NCBI GenBank assembly: GCA_017441005.1
Contig: JAFSAM010000073.1
Location: 71,619 to 105,478, forward strand
DNA from: Clostridia bacterium
GTDB taxonomy: Bacteria; Bacillota; Clostridia; Oscillospirales; CAG-272
DNA: 33,860 nucleotides
Reading direction: 5' to 3'
Program-made: the position numbers and the translations under genes
In this document: positions 7,031 through 13,599 of the stretch, one piece after another
Position numbering within the stretch: position 1 is the stretch's first letter
How the letters are laid out: each line of letters starts with the position of its first letter
Notes under the pieces: model-generated
The model's database searches: none
Seen by the model: only the letters and a program-made list of their open reading frames with translations
What the model was told of the DNA's origin: nothing

Positions 7031-8293
7031 TTAATTGTTAACGTTATCCAACGTACCGATGAAAAACGGTTGATTATTTTCGCAATCAATAAGCATATAA
7101 ACAAATGGTCTATCCAAGTGAACGACCTTTTGGTCAACAATGATAGATGCGCCGTCATTTTTCATTTCGACTACAGTAACCGCCCCGGCTCGAGTTCCCT
7201 TTTCCCCGACGGAAATATAAGTCTTATGAAGAACACGGCTTATATAAATAACTCTGTTCAGATAACTGCCCATCCCCGAAAAATCCGCCTTTTTCATATC
7301 AAAAGCTTCGGGCATTCCCATATCCGCCAAAACCTCAGACAGCTCGATATCGAATCCGGTTTCAAATTTAGGTATAGCGGTTTCGACAGCAGCTCGCTGC
7401 GGAGAGGCTAAAAGGTCATGTAATGCCTTTCCGTCGAGCGAATCGATATATTCGGAAACAGTTACCCCCTCATTTGGAAGAAGCGCAACAAAAGCATACT
7501 TTTTACCCTTGTAATATTTTATAAATCCCGTTGCATTGTCATCTTCAAGATAGAGATTTTCCATACAGTACATAAAGTCGACTTTTTGTTTTGTGCCATC
7601 CTCTTTTGTAAAATCACCACTTCTGACCTGATGCTTTTCGTAGGGCTCGACCCATTTTGCATCGAATGCCAAAGCATTCACAAGATACATTATAGCATAT
7701 TCGGGTATTTCGTCTAAAATTTCGGGAATCATTCCATCAGTCTTCTTTTTGACCCATTCATTTATTTCATCGCAAGTTTCGGGTCTAAATGGTACTTTAT
7801 ATATTTCCCCACCGTAATAGTCGGCATTGGTCTGCAAAAATTCTTGATTGACAGTAAATTTTTCATCATCGGTAAACCATATCGAATTGGCAAGAGAAAG
7901 CTTATAATCATCTCCTTGCGGCAAATTCTTCATATAGCTGTATAGATATTTATTAAGGTCATCTCTGCGTATGCCGAGCGTTTTTTCCATCTCGGCAAGC
8001 GTATTATTCTCTGCTCCGTTCGCCGTCAAAGCCAATGCATATATAACAGACAATGGCGAAATCAGAGTGTTTTCGTCTTTTTTGTAAGAAGCCTTCAAAA
8101 TACGAACCGCAAAATCAGTAACGAATTCTTCGTTCTCATAATCTACCGGTGTGACTTCTGTATTTTCATTTCTTGTAACCTCTGCCATAAGGTCTTGCGG
8201 CTGTACTTCCTTCCCGCAACTCAAAAGATTGAGCACGATAAGAATAAGCAGCATAAAACTTATAAAAGACCGAAAAGCTATGTTTTTTCGCAT
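7031..8293 (-). CDS. Serpin-family lipoprotein (surface serine/cysteine protease inhibitor)
   Basis: A 420-residue serpin. The N-terminal signal peptide with lipobox LLSC places lipidated Cys26 at the outer face of the membrane. Serpin core blocks are present: NTLISPLSV (about residues 75-83), SLANSIWF, NEWVKKKTDGMIP (178-190), LVNALAFDAKW (204-214), a GMG helix segment, and the C-terminal DRPFVYMLID-x-x-x-x-x-PFFIG signature (394-413). The hinge before the reactive loop reads EKGTRAGAVT (364-373). The small residues expected for an inhibitory serpin are mostly kept, so loop insertion is plausible. The P1 residue is probably within 378-386 but cannot be fixed by eye. Strong AGGAGG precedes the start. 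It is the last gene of an ECF-sigma operon. Likely role: protecting the cell envelope from host or competitor proteases. Confidence 0.93.
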   Translation of the reverse strand: MRKNIAFRSFISFMLLILIVLNLLSCGKEVQPQDLMAEVTRNENTEVTPVDYENEEFVTDFAVRILKASYKKDENTLISPLSVIYALALTANGAENNTLAEMEKTLGIRRDDLNKYLYSYMKNLPQGDDYKLSLANSIWFTDDEKFTVNQEFLQTNADYYGGEIYKVPFRPETCDEINEWVKKKTDGMIPEILDEIPEYAIMYLVNALAFDAKWVEPYEKHQVRSGDFTKEDGTKQKVDFMYCMENLYLEDDNATGFIKYYKGKKYAFVALLPNEGVTVSEYIDSLDGKALHDLLASPQRAAVETAIPKFETGFDIELSEVLADMGMPEAFDMKKADFSGMGSYLNRVIYISRVLHKTYISVGEKGTRAGAVTVVEMKNDGASIIVDQKVVHLDRPFVYMLIDCENNQPFFIGTLDNVNN

Positions 8294-8303
8294 ATTTGCC
8301 TCC

Positions 8304-9428
8304 TTAATCGTAATAAAACTCGTATTCGGGAAGAGCCTTCCACTCTGCAGTATCAGTCAATATGTCCTCGATCGCTCTGCAAACGTCCAGAAAAGCCTGC
8401 CCTTTTTTATCCTTTGCATTGTAATGGCTGACCGCATTCTTTACGGTAACGGTCTTTTCAGTGTCGCCCATCTTCACAGACAATACCAAAGTCAGATAAG
8501 GCAACGAAGCCGCATCTCCGTGCGGGTTGTATTCATCGGGGTACGATTCGATATCAAGATCGCTTATCATATCAAAGATCTGTTTTTTCTGTATGTCTGT
8601 AAGCTTGTAATTCGTAATATACTTCTCGGGATATGTCGCGTCCGACGTTTTCACAAGGTCCCCCGTTTTACTGTCGTAGGAGCTTATTCCGTAGACACCG
8701 AACATCAAAGAAAATGAAAAATCCTCGATTTCGTTTTCTTCTTGTCCGGCAAGCTTTTTCGATGGAATAAACTGTCTGTCATCATAATATACAGTAACGT
8801 TTTCGTTTTTCTTCGGAGCATACTCTTTGTCGACAGAAACAATAATATGCCAGTGGGCTATATCACATGTTCCGACTTCAGGCACAATCGATGAAATATT
8901 AACGTAGAATTCCCCGTTAAAATTCGACTTCACGGTATCGACCTTATGTCTTGTCGAGCCGCTTCCTTCGGTAAGAGTAATGATAACCAGTGACTTGTTT
9001 TCAAAAAAGCTTTCATCATATACGGCGCAGGCATCAAGAAAACCGATCGTATAATCAGCCCCGAAATCCTCGCGTCTTTCAAGAAAATGAGTATCCTTGT
9101 TTTCTTCATAGTATTTTTTAAGCTCATTCGATGAATGAATGACAGAAACAGCAGATAATGCTTCAGTGTCTTTCAATAATCCGGTCCTTATATACTGCAC
9201 TTCAAACTCTCTGCTTTGAGCGGCAAGTCTTTCGCCGTCGGGACCAAGGAGCTGATTCCCATCATTATCGGCAGTTTGCTCTTGACCGCCTTTGTCGGAC
9301 ACTTGCTCTTTTGAAGCTTCTGGAATATTTTCGTCAGGCTCTTTTTTACCGCAAGAAACCAAGCAACAGACAAACAAACCAACCAATAGTAAAATCGACA
9401 AATATTTAAGAAACATTTTGTTGCCCAT
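8304..9428 (-). CDS. Lipoprotein of unknown function in the sigma/serpin operon
   Basis: A 374-residue lipoprotein. The signal peptide ends in LVSC with lipidated Cys26. After a low-complexity, Glu/Asp/Gln-rich spacer (about 28-70) come two apparent domains. The first, about residues 90-220, has SLVIITLTEGSGSTRHKVD and ends in a beta-strand-rich stretch; it faintly recalls the PrcB C-terminal domain. The second, about 235-374, contains GVYGISSYDSKTG and SYPDEYNPHG. I do not recognise either with confidence and see no catalytic motif. GGGAGG lies six bases before the start. The next gene (serpin) begins 10 bases after its stop, so the two are almost certainly co-translated. A role as sensor or client of the sigma/anti-sigma pair is inference. 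Confidence 0.75.
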   Translation of the reverse strand: MGNKMFLKYLSILLLVGLFVCCLVSCGKKEPDENIPEASKEQVSDKGGQEQTADNDGNQLLGPDGERLAAQSREFEVQYIRTGLLKDTEALSAVSVIHSSNELKKYYEENKDTHFLERREDFGADYTIGFLDACAVYDESFFENKSLVIITLTEGSGSTRHKVDTVKSNFNGEFYVNISSIVPEVGTCDIAHWHIIVSVDKEYAPKKNENVTVYYDDRQFIPSKKLAGQEENEIEDFSFSLMFGVYGISSYDSKTGDLVKTSDATYPEKYITNYKLTDIQKKQIFDMISDLDIESYPDEYNPHGDAASLPYLTLVLSVKMGDTEKTVTVKNAVSHYNAKDKKGQAFLDVCRAIEDILTDTAEWKALPEYEFYYD

Positions 9429-9446
9429 AAAAAACCTCCCCTATAA

Positions 9447-10034
9447 TTATCCGATTCCAAAAGAACTATATAATTTTTTTTCTTCTTCCTCACCAAGCAT
9501 AACAGACTTTCCGTTTGTATCAAAAAGAATGTTCTCTTCTAATTTATAAACAGTCACTTCCCCGCACTCATCTGTATACACTATCAAATAATGTGATATA
9601 CTTTTTGCGTTACCCACAAAATCATCTGTTGTAGTATGGGAATTATTACTGTATAATAAAGCCGACAATGTCTCGTTTATTTCTTTAGCCTCTAAAGGAT
9701 CCATAAATACACAAACAGTCTTCTCCTCGCCATCGGTGCATTTAATCACAGAAACAGTAGATTTAGGAGAAACAGGTTCAACGTCGGGTCTATATATAGG
9801 GCCGCTGTTCACTATTCCGTCTGCCCCGTCATCAACAACACCCTTGATTCCCTCATCATTTATATTTTTGCTGTCCTTGTGCAACGCAGGTACAAGCACA
9901 GCCGAGCCTATAAACACGATCAAACACAGGGGAACACAAAAAGATATAATCATTCTACGTGTTTTGTTTCTTTGTTTTATTCTTTTTTCACTGCGAAGCA
10001 ATATCTCCGCCTTAATCTCATTCAATTCTCTCAT
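9447..10034 (-). CDS. Putative membrane anti-sigma factor
   Basis: A 195-residue single-pass protein. A short, charged cytoplasmic N-terminus (about 29 residues, rich in Arg/Lys/Glu) is followed by one membrane helix (about residues 30-50) and an extracellular domain of about 145 residues. The ATG at 10034 overlaps the sigma gene's TGA as ATGA. This tight coupling, plus the topology, supports an anti-sigma role. It lacks the zinc-binding His-x3-Cys-x2-Cys motif of ZAS-type anti-sigmas, and its cytoplasmic part is very short for sequestering a sigma factor, so the mechanism may differ. A GTG nine bases upstream is an alternative start; the ATG is preferred for its GGTGAG site. Confidence 0.7.
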   Translation of the reverse strand: MRELNEIKAEILLRSEKRIKQRNKTRRMIISFCVPLCLIVFIGSAVLVPALHKDSKNINDEGIKGVVDDGADGIVNSGPIYRPDVEPVSPKSTVSVIKCTDGEEKTVCVFMDPLEAKEINETLSALLYSNNSHTTTDDFVGNAKSISHYLIVYTDECGEVTVYKLEENILFDTNGKSVMLGEEEEKKLYSSFGIG

Positions 10035-10582
10035 AAAACACACTCACCATCCTCTCCAAGAATGATGTAAAGCCTTCTTTTGGCGCGATATAACAGATTA
10101 TCTACCTGCTTGCGGCTCTTTTTTAACACTCTTGCGGCATCATCGTAAGTCATATCCTCGAAATAAACCAAATGTATGACTAACCTCATATCCTCAGGAA
10201 GCTTCGAAAGAGCGGCATTTACAGCCTTCTTTCTTTCATTCCTCAAAACAGTATCTTCAAGTATATTCTCCTCGTCTGCCAGAGAGCTCGCCTGATCAAG
10301 CCCAACAAAATCAATGATCTTATTGTGTTTAAGATGATCAAGCGCGCGGCTTCGACCGAGCATATAAAGATACGTCTTCAGAGACACTTTAAAATTATAC
10401 CGCTTCTTATGTACTATAAGATCCGAAAAAACGTCGATCGCAATATCCTCCGAGGCATGCACGTTATGAACGTATCTGTCAATAAAAAACACAAGACCGC
10501 GGAAATATTCGTCCATTATTTCGTCGAAAGCGCTTTCATCACCATCAAGGAAACGGCGGTAGCTACAAGCACCGTTATCCAT
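10031..10582 (-). CDS. ECF-type RNA polymerase sigma factor
   Basis: A 183-residue sigma factor containing only region 2 (about residues 8-80, with ASEDIAIDVFSDL and LKTYLYMLGRSRALDHL typical of core binding and -10 recognition) and region 4 (about 120-175). Region 4 holds LPEDMRLVIHLVYFEDMTYDDAA-type helix-turn-helix residues and a VDNLLYRAKRRL recognition helix. That is the extracytoplasmic-function class. GGAGG precedes the ATG. It starts a four-gene operon with the anti-sigma candidate, a lipoprotein and a serpin, and probably controls that operon in response to an envelope signal. Two candidate promoters lie upstream, one ECF-like. Confidence 0.93.
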   Translation of the reverse strand: MDNGACSYRRFLDGDESAFDEIMDEYFRGLVFFIDRYVHNVHASEDIAIDVFSDLIVHKKRYNFKVSLKTYLYMLGRSRALDHLKHNKIIDFVGLDQASSLADEENILEDTVLRNERKKAVNAALSKLPEDMRLVIHLVYFEDMTYDDAARVLKKSRKQVDNLLYRAKRRLYIILGEDGECVL

Positions 10583-10632
10583 AATATAACCTCCGATTAT
10601 TTAAGGGAAACGTCTTACCCTTTCACTTATTA

Positions 10633-10658
10633 TACGATCGGGCAACGTGTAATTCCTT
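10633..10658 (-). promoter_or_regulatory. Candidate ECF-sigma autoregulatory promoter
   Basis: On the minus strand AAGGAA (10658-10653) and CGTA (10636-10633) are spaced by 16 bases. This is the geometry of ECF promoters (an AAC/GGAA-type -35 box with CGTA or CGTC at -10). It lies about 50 bases upstream of the sigma start codon. The -10 box overlaps a TATAAT, so some housekeeping recognition is possible. This is a proposal only. Confidence 0.35.
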
Positions 10659-10672
10659 ATAAAAAACAAAAA

Positions 10673-10698
10673 AGTCTCAAAATATTTTTTTCGAGACT
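10673..10698 (-). promoter_or_regulatory. Dyad/terminator-like hairpin at the probable transcription start of the sigma operon
   Basis: AGTCTC (10673-10678) and GAGACT (10693-10698) flank an A/T-rich centre. On the minus strand a T-rich run follows. It directly abuts the -10 box at 10699-10704, so it sits at about +1 to +27. It may act as an operator dyad, as an RNA-stabilising 5' hairpin, or as a terminator for transcripts arriving from the tRNA side. Confidence 0.5.
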
Positions 10699-10727
10699 AT
10701 TATAACATAATTATACAATATGTTCAA
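10699..10727 (-). promoter_or_regulatory. Sigma-A type promoter upstream of the ECF sigma operon
   Basis: TTGAAC (10727-10722) and TATAAT (10704-10699) are spaced by 17 bases on the minus strand. A second TATAAT occurs in the spacer but has no matching -35 box. The sigma gene begins about 115 bases downstream. Confidence 0.65.
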
Positions 10728-10767
10728 CGCTTTATTTCTGCATAAGATTTTTTCTCAGATCTTTTAA

Positions 10768-10933
10768 TGAAATCCTTGCTATGCAAGGATGAAATCAGCC
10801 AACGCAGGTGAAATCTTCGGCTTTGCCTCAGATGAAATTAAATCCACCCATCCGCCGTCGAGGCGGATTTCACCCAACGAAGTTGGATTTCATCGTCGAA
10901 GACGATTTCACCCACCTGTAAGGGTGGATTTAG
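10768..10933. repeat. Mirrored array of TGAAATC-type short repeats with small hairpins
   Basis: TGAAATC or TGAAATT occurs on the plus strand at 10768, 10790, 10809 and 10833. The complement GATTTCA, or the variant GATTTAG, occurs at 10866, 10886, 10904 and 10927. Spacings are 22, 19, 24 and then 20, 18, 23 bases, so the two halves mirror each other about 10850. Between the boxes lie small inverted repeats: CCTTGC/GCAAGG, CCGCC/GGCGG, CAAC/GTTG and CGTC/GACG. It lies between the tRNA terminator and the sigma operon promoter and contains no gene. It resembles interspersed palindromic elements of Clostridia genomes; I know no name for it. Confidence 0.75.
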
Positions 10934-10936
10934 TTG

Positions 10937-10968
10937 AAAAACCGACTTGTCGAAACAAGTCGGTTTTT
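10937..10968 (-). terminator. Terminator of the tRNA-Thr/tRNA-Tyr transcript
   Basis: A near-ideal hairpin: AAAAACCGACTTGT (10937-10950) and ACAAGTCGGTTTTT (10955-10968) around a CGAA loop. On the minus strand it begins two bases after the encoded CCA of tRNA-Tyr and ends in a T-run. Confidence 0.92.
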
Positions 10969-10969
10969 C

Positions 10970-11054
10970 TGGTGGGAGCGGGTGGATTCGGACCACCGAA
11001 GTCACTGACAACAGATTTACAGTCTGCCCCCTTTGGCCGCTCGGGAACGCTCCC
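10970..11054 (-). tRNA. tRNA-Tyr (GUA anticodon), long variable arm, CCA encoded
   Basis: On the minus strand the acceptor arms GGGAGCG (11054-11048) and CGCTCCC (10980-10974) pair. The anticodon loop reads CTGTAAA with anticodon GTA. A long variable arm, the GGTCCGAATCC T-arm and a terminal CCA are present. The extended variable arm and GUA anticodon fix the identity as tyrosine. It is transcribed directly after tRNA-Thr, with no base between the two genes. Confidence 0.96.
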
Positions 11055-11129
11055 TGGAGCTGGTGATCGGAGTCGAACCAACAACCTGCTGATTACAAAT
11101 CAGCTGCTCTGCCATTGAGCCACACCAGC
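11055..11129 (-). tRNA. tRNA-Thr (UGU anticodon), CCA encoded
   Basis: Acceptor GCTGGTG (11129-11123) pairs with CACCAGC. The D-arm GCTC/GAGC, an anticodon stem GCTGA/TCAGC around loop TTTGTAA (anticodon TGT) and a GGTTCGACTCC T-arm are complete, with CCA encoded at 11057-11055. It is the first gene of a two-tRNA transcript from the promoter at 11153-11181. Confidence 0.96.
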
Positions 11130-11152
11130 TAATGCTATTCACAACGTTGACA

Positions 11153-11181
11153 ATTATAACACAATCACCTTGTTTTGTCAA
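11153..11181 (-). promoter_or_regulatory. Consensus promoter for the tRNA pair
   Basis: TTGACA (11181-11176) and TATAAT (11158-11153), both perfect, with a 17-base spacer, ending 23 bases before the tRNA-Thr 5' end. A perfect promoter suits a stable-RNA gene. The remaining 75 bases to the ttcA stop codon are AT-rich, and no ttcA terminator is evident. Confidence 0.9.
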
Positions 11182-11256
11182 TAGCTTTTATGAAATTATT
11201 TTTATTTTTTACAAGTAAAATTGACAATAAAATTTACAAGCAATTATGCCGTAAAG

Positions 11257-11985
11257 TTATTCGTGATAACCGTCTAAATTCGCCTTCTGAATTGCCCCCA
11301 ATATCCTGTGCTTAATACCTTTATTTGTCTTTTCCTGTTCTGTCAAAAACTGCTTTACCTCCTCACGTCTTGTTGCCTTGTCGGCAGGACAAGTGCTTTC
11401 GACAAGAGGCAAATTCGGATTTTTACCCATAAAATATTTTATATCCTTTTCCGCAGTATAAATAAACGGACGGATCATAGTAAGGTCTTTTCTGCTTAAA
11501 TAAGTAACGGGTGAAAAAGTACCGAGCCTGCCTTCGTAAGCAAGATTGAGCACAAACGTCTCGACCACGTCGTCGAAATGATGCCCGAGAGCTATTTTGT
11601 TGCAGTTATATTCCTTTGCGGCGTCGTGCAAAGCACCGCGTCTCATTCTTGCACAGAGAGAACACGGATTACTTTCCTCTCTGTAATCAAAAATGATCTG
11701 CGATATCTCGGTTTTTACGATATGATATTCAATTCCCTGCTCGGCGCAAAATTCGGTTACCTTGGAAAAATCCATCCCCTCAAATCCCATATCGATGGTG
11801 ACACCGACTATTTCAAAGTTTATGGGATAAAACCGCTTTAACGCAATAAGTGTGCAAAACAGCGCGATAGAATCCTTGCCCCCCGATATACCAACGGCGA
11901 TCCTATCGTTTTCTTCGATCATTTTATATTCGTCAATTGCCCGTCTTGCGTAACTAAGCAAACGGCGATTCTTTTCAAATTCCAT
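11257..11985 (-). CDS. ttcA: TtcA-family tRNA cytidine-32 2-sulfurtransferase
   Basis: A 242-residue PP-loop ATPase. SGGKDS (residues 34-39) is the ATP-pyrophosphatase loop. NPCSLC (Cys108, Cys111) and Cys199 in ESTCPADK are the three cysteines that hold the [4Fe-4S] cluster in TtcA, and GHHFDD is a family block. Family knowledge: TtcA adenylates C32 in certain tRNAs and inserts sulfur. In Clostridia the substrate of individual paralogues is less certain, so the symbol is by homology. It starts at an ATG preceded by AGAGG and has a perfect promoter (12015-12043). It stands alone, upstream of the tRNA pair on the same strand. Confidence 0.85.
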   Translation of the reverse strand: MEFEKNRRLLSYARRAIDEYKMIEENDRIAVGISGGKDSIALFCTLIALKRFYPINFEIVGVTIDMGFEGMDFSKVTEFCAEQGIEYHIVKTEISQIIFDYREESNPCSLCARMRRGALHDAAKEYNCNKIALGHHFDDVVETFVLNLAYEGRLGTFSPVTYLSRKDLTMIRPFIYTAEKDIKYFMGKNPNLPLVESTCPADKATRREEVKQFLTEQEKTNKGIKHRILGAIQKANLDGYHE

Positions 11986-12014
11986 ATAATAACCTCTGTA
12001 TACTAATTGCTATT

Positions 12015-12043
12015 ATTATATATCATCAAAAAAACTATGTCAA
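12015..12043 (-). promoter_or_regulatory. Consensus promoter for ttcA
   Basis: TTGACA (12043-12038), 17 bases, TATAAT (12020-12015) on the minus strand, a perfect sigma-A promoter 29 bases upstream of the ttcA start. The divergent amidase gene has a TATAAT at 12064-12069 but no convincing -35 box. Confidence 0.88.
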
Positions 12044-12108
12044 CATCGAAAACTAATGAATAATATAATAACAGACAAATTCAAGACACACAGAAAGGTA
12101 ATATAATA

Positions 12109-12678
12109 ATGGCAATAAAAATATTTATAGACCAGGGACATAACCCCGTAAATCCAAACGCCGGGGCCGAGGGTTTTGGGCTTCGCGAGCAGGACATCAC
12201 CTACGATATCGGAAAAAGATTGGCAAACCTACTTGAAAGCGACCCGAATTTCGAGGTCAGGCTATCAAGAAACACACCGACCGAGCAGCTCGGCACAAGC
12301 AACTCAACCAGTCTTGCCGCAAGAGTAAACAGAGCTATCGCCTGGGATGCTGATTACTTTATTTCACTACATACCAATGCATCGGTAAATTCCGAGGTCA
12401 GCGGAACCGAAGGCTATGCATACAGTATGAACAGTGAGGGATATTGGCTCGGAGAGGAAATAGTTGACAGCATATCCGACTTTACGCGCATTCAAAACCG
12501 CGGTATGTTTGTCCGACCATCTCTTTATGTTTTGAGAAGAACGCCGATGCCGGCAGTCTTGATCGAGATGGGTTATTTAACAAACGAAAACGATGCATAT
12601 TTGTTAAGCCAACGTCCACAGCTTTTTGCAGATGCGATCTACGAGGGAATCCTCTCATATTTCGGGCTTAATATGTAA
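12109..12678 (+). CDS. N-acetylmuramoyl-L-alanine amidase (Amidase_3), no signal peptide
   Basis: A 189-residue zinc amidase, which cuts the bond between muramic acid and the stem peptide of cell-wall peptidoglycan. The three zinc ligands are visible as His11 (DQGHN), Glu27 (LREQD) and His88 (SLHTN). The catalytic Glu153 is in IEMGY. The protein is just the catalytic domain: no signal peptide, no membrane anchor and no wall-binding repeats. Export would therefore need cell lysis, a holin, or a mother-cell role during sporulation like B. subtilis CwlC. GAAAGG lies about 11 bases before the ATG. It is a one-gene unit ending at the hairpin 12691-12720, convergent with rsmI. Its specific stage of action is inference. 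Confidence 0.92.
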   Translation: MAIKIFIDQGHNPVNPNAGAEGFGLREQDITYDIGKRLANLLESDPNFEVRLSRNTPTEQLGTSNSTSLAARVNRAIAWDADYFISLHTNASVNSEVSGTEGYAYSMNSEGYWLGEEIVDSISDFTRIQNRGMFVRPSLYVLRRTPMPAVLIEMGYLTNENDAYLLSQRPQLFADAIYEGILSYFGLNM

Positions 12679-12690
12679 AATAACCAAAAA

Positions 12691-12720
12691 GAGTATGCGG
12701 TCAAACAAAACTGCATACTC
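12691..12720. terminator. Bidirectional terminator between amidase and rsmI
   Basis: GAGTATGC (12691-12698) pairs with GCATACTC (12713-12720). On the minus strand TTTTTGG follows at once, so it mainly serves the rsmI operon. On the plus strand a weaker T-rich run starts a few bases later. It abuts the rsmI stop codon. Confidence 0.85.
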
Positions 12721-13599
12721 TCACTTTTTATTTATGGTCAGCTTGTAAATATCGCCCTTCGGAACACCTCTGTCTTTTGCGACCTTTTTGATCGCGTCCA
12801 TTTTCGGCATACCGCTTTTTGTGTAAAACTCAATATGCTCATCTACCGAAAGATTTTCCCAGTCATTTGCTTTACTTTTCTTTGCGCCCTCAAGCACAAG
12901 AACGTATTCTCCCCTCGGTTCTTTTGATTTATAGATATCAACAGCGCCCGTAAGAGTTGTATGCAATACTTCCTCGTTAAGCTTTGTAAGCTCACGGCAA
13001 AGCGCGATCTTGCGATCACCGAACACGGAAAGCATATCGTAAAGAGTAGTCTTTAGCTTATGGGGAGCTTCATAAAAGATCAGAGTTCTGTCCTCGTCTT
13101 TTAATTCGTCAAGCCTTTTCATTCTTTCGCCGTTTTGCGCGGAAAGAAATCCCTCAAAAATGAATCTGCGTGTATCGAGCCCCGACAATACAAGAGCGGT
13201 TATAAAGGCACAAGGCCCGGGAACACAGGTCACCTTGATTCCCTTATCGTTGCAAAGCTTAACAAGATCCTCGCCGGGATCGCTTATTGCAGGCATACCG
13301 GCATCGGTAACCAATGCAACACTCTCTCCGCCGAGAAGCCTTAAAGCAATTTTTTCGCCCGCCTCTGCCTTGTTGTGCTCGTGGTAAGTAATATAATTTT
13401 GTTTGATATCAAAAACGCTCAGAAGCTTGCCGGTATTACGGGTATCCTCCGCGGCTATTGCATCAACGTTTTTTAAAACCTTGAGTGCGCGCTCGCTGAT
13501 ATCGGCAGTATTTCCGATAGGAGTGGCGACAAGATACAAAACGCCTTTTTCAATTTTATTTTTTTCCAAAGATTCATCATAAAAGCTTGTATTCGTCAT
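12721..13599 (-). CDS. rsmI: 16S rRNA (cytidine-1402-2'-O)-methyltransferase RsmI
   Basis: A 292-residue SAM-dependent methyltransferase (tetrapyrrole-methylase fold) that 2'-O-methylates C1402 in the ribosomal decoding centre. Diagnostic blocks are LVATPIGN, AAEDTRNTGKLL, YHEHN, VTDAGMPAISDPG, VPGP and RRFIFEGFL, in the expected order. The ATG at 13599 is preferred because GGGAG lies ten bases ahead; a GTG nine bases further up is possible. It overlaps the TrmN6-like gene by 23 bases, implying translational coupling. This matches the B. subtilis yabB-yazA-rsmI order, without the small yazA gene. Confidence 0.96.
   Translation of the reverse strand: MTNTSFYDESLEKNKIEKGVLYLVATPIGNTADISERALKVLKNVDAIAAEDTRNTGKLLSVFDIKQNYITYHEHNKAEAGEKIALRLLGGESVALVTDAGMPAISDPGEDLVKLCNDKGIKVTCVPGPCAFITALVLSGLDTRRFIFEGFLSAQNGERMKRLDELKDEDRTLIFYEAPHKLKTTLYDMLSVFGDRKIALCRELTKLNEEVLHTTLTGAVDIYKSKEPRGEYVLVLEGAKKSKANDWENLSVDEHIEFYTKSGMPKMDAIKKVAKDRGVPKGDIYKLTINKK

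Noticed and set aside
10768..10933. A CRISPR array at the TGAAATC boxes
   Set aside because: The boxes are only 7 bases, invert orientation midway and are separated by palindromes rather than unique spacers. No cas genes are present.
10789..11118. A 109-codon plus-strand frame running through the repeat array and both tRNA genes
   Set aside because: It overlaps two certain tRNAs and a terminator, so it cannot be a real gene.
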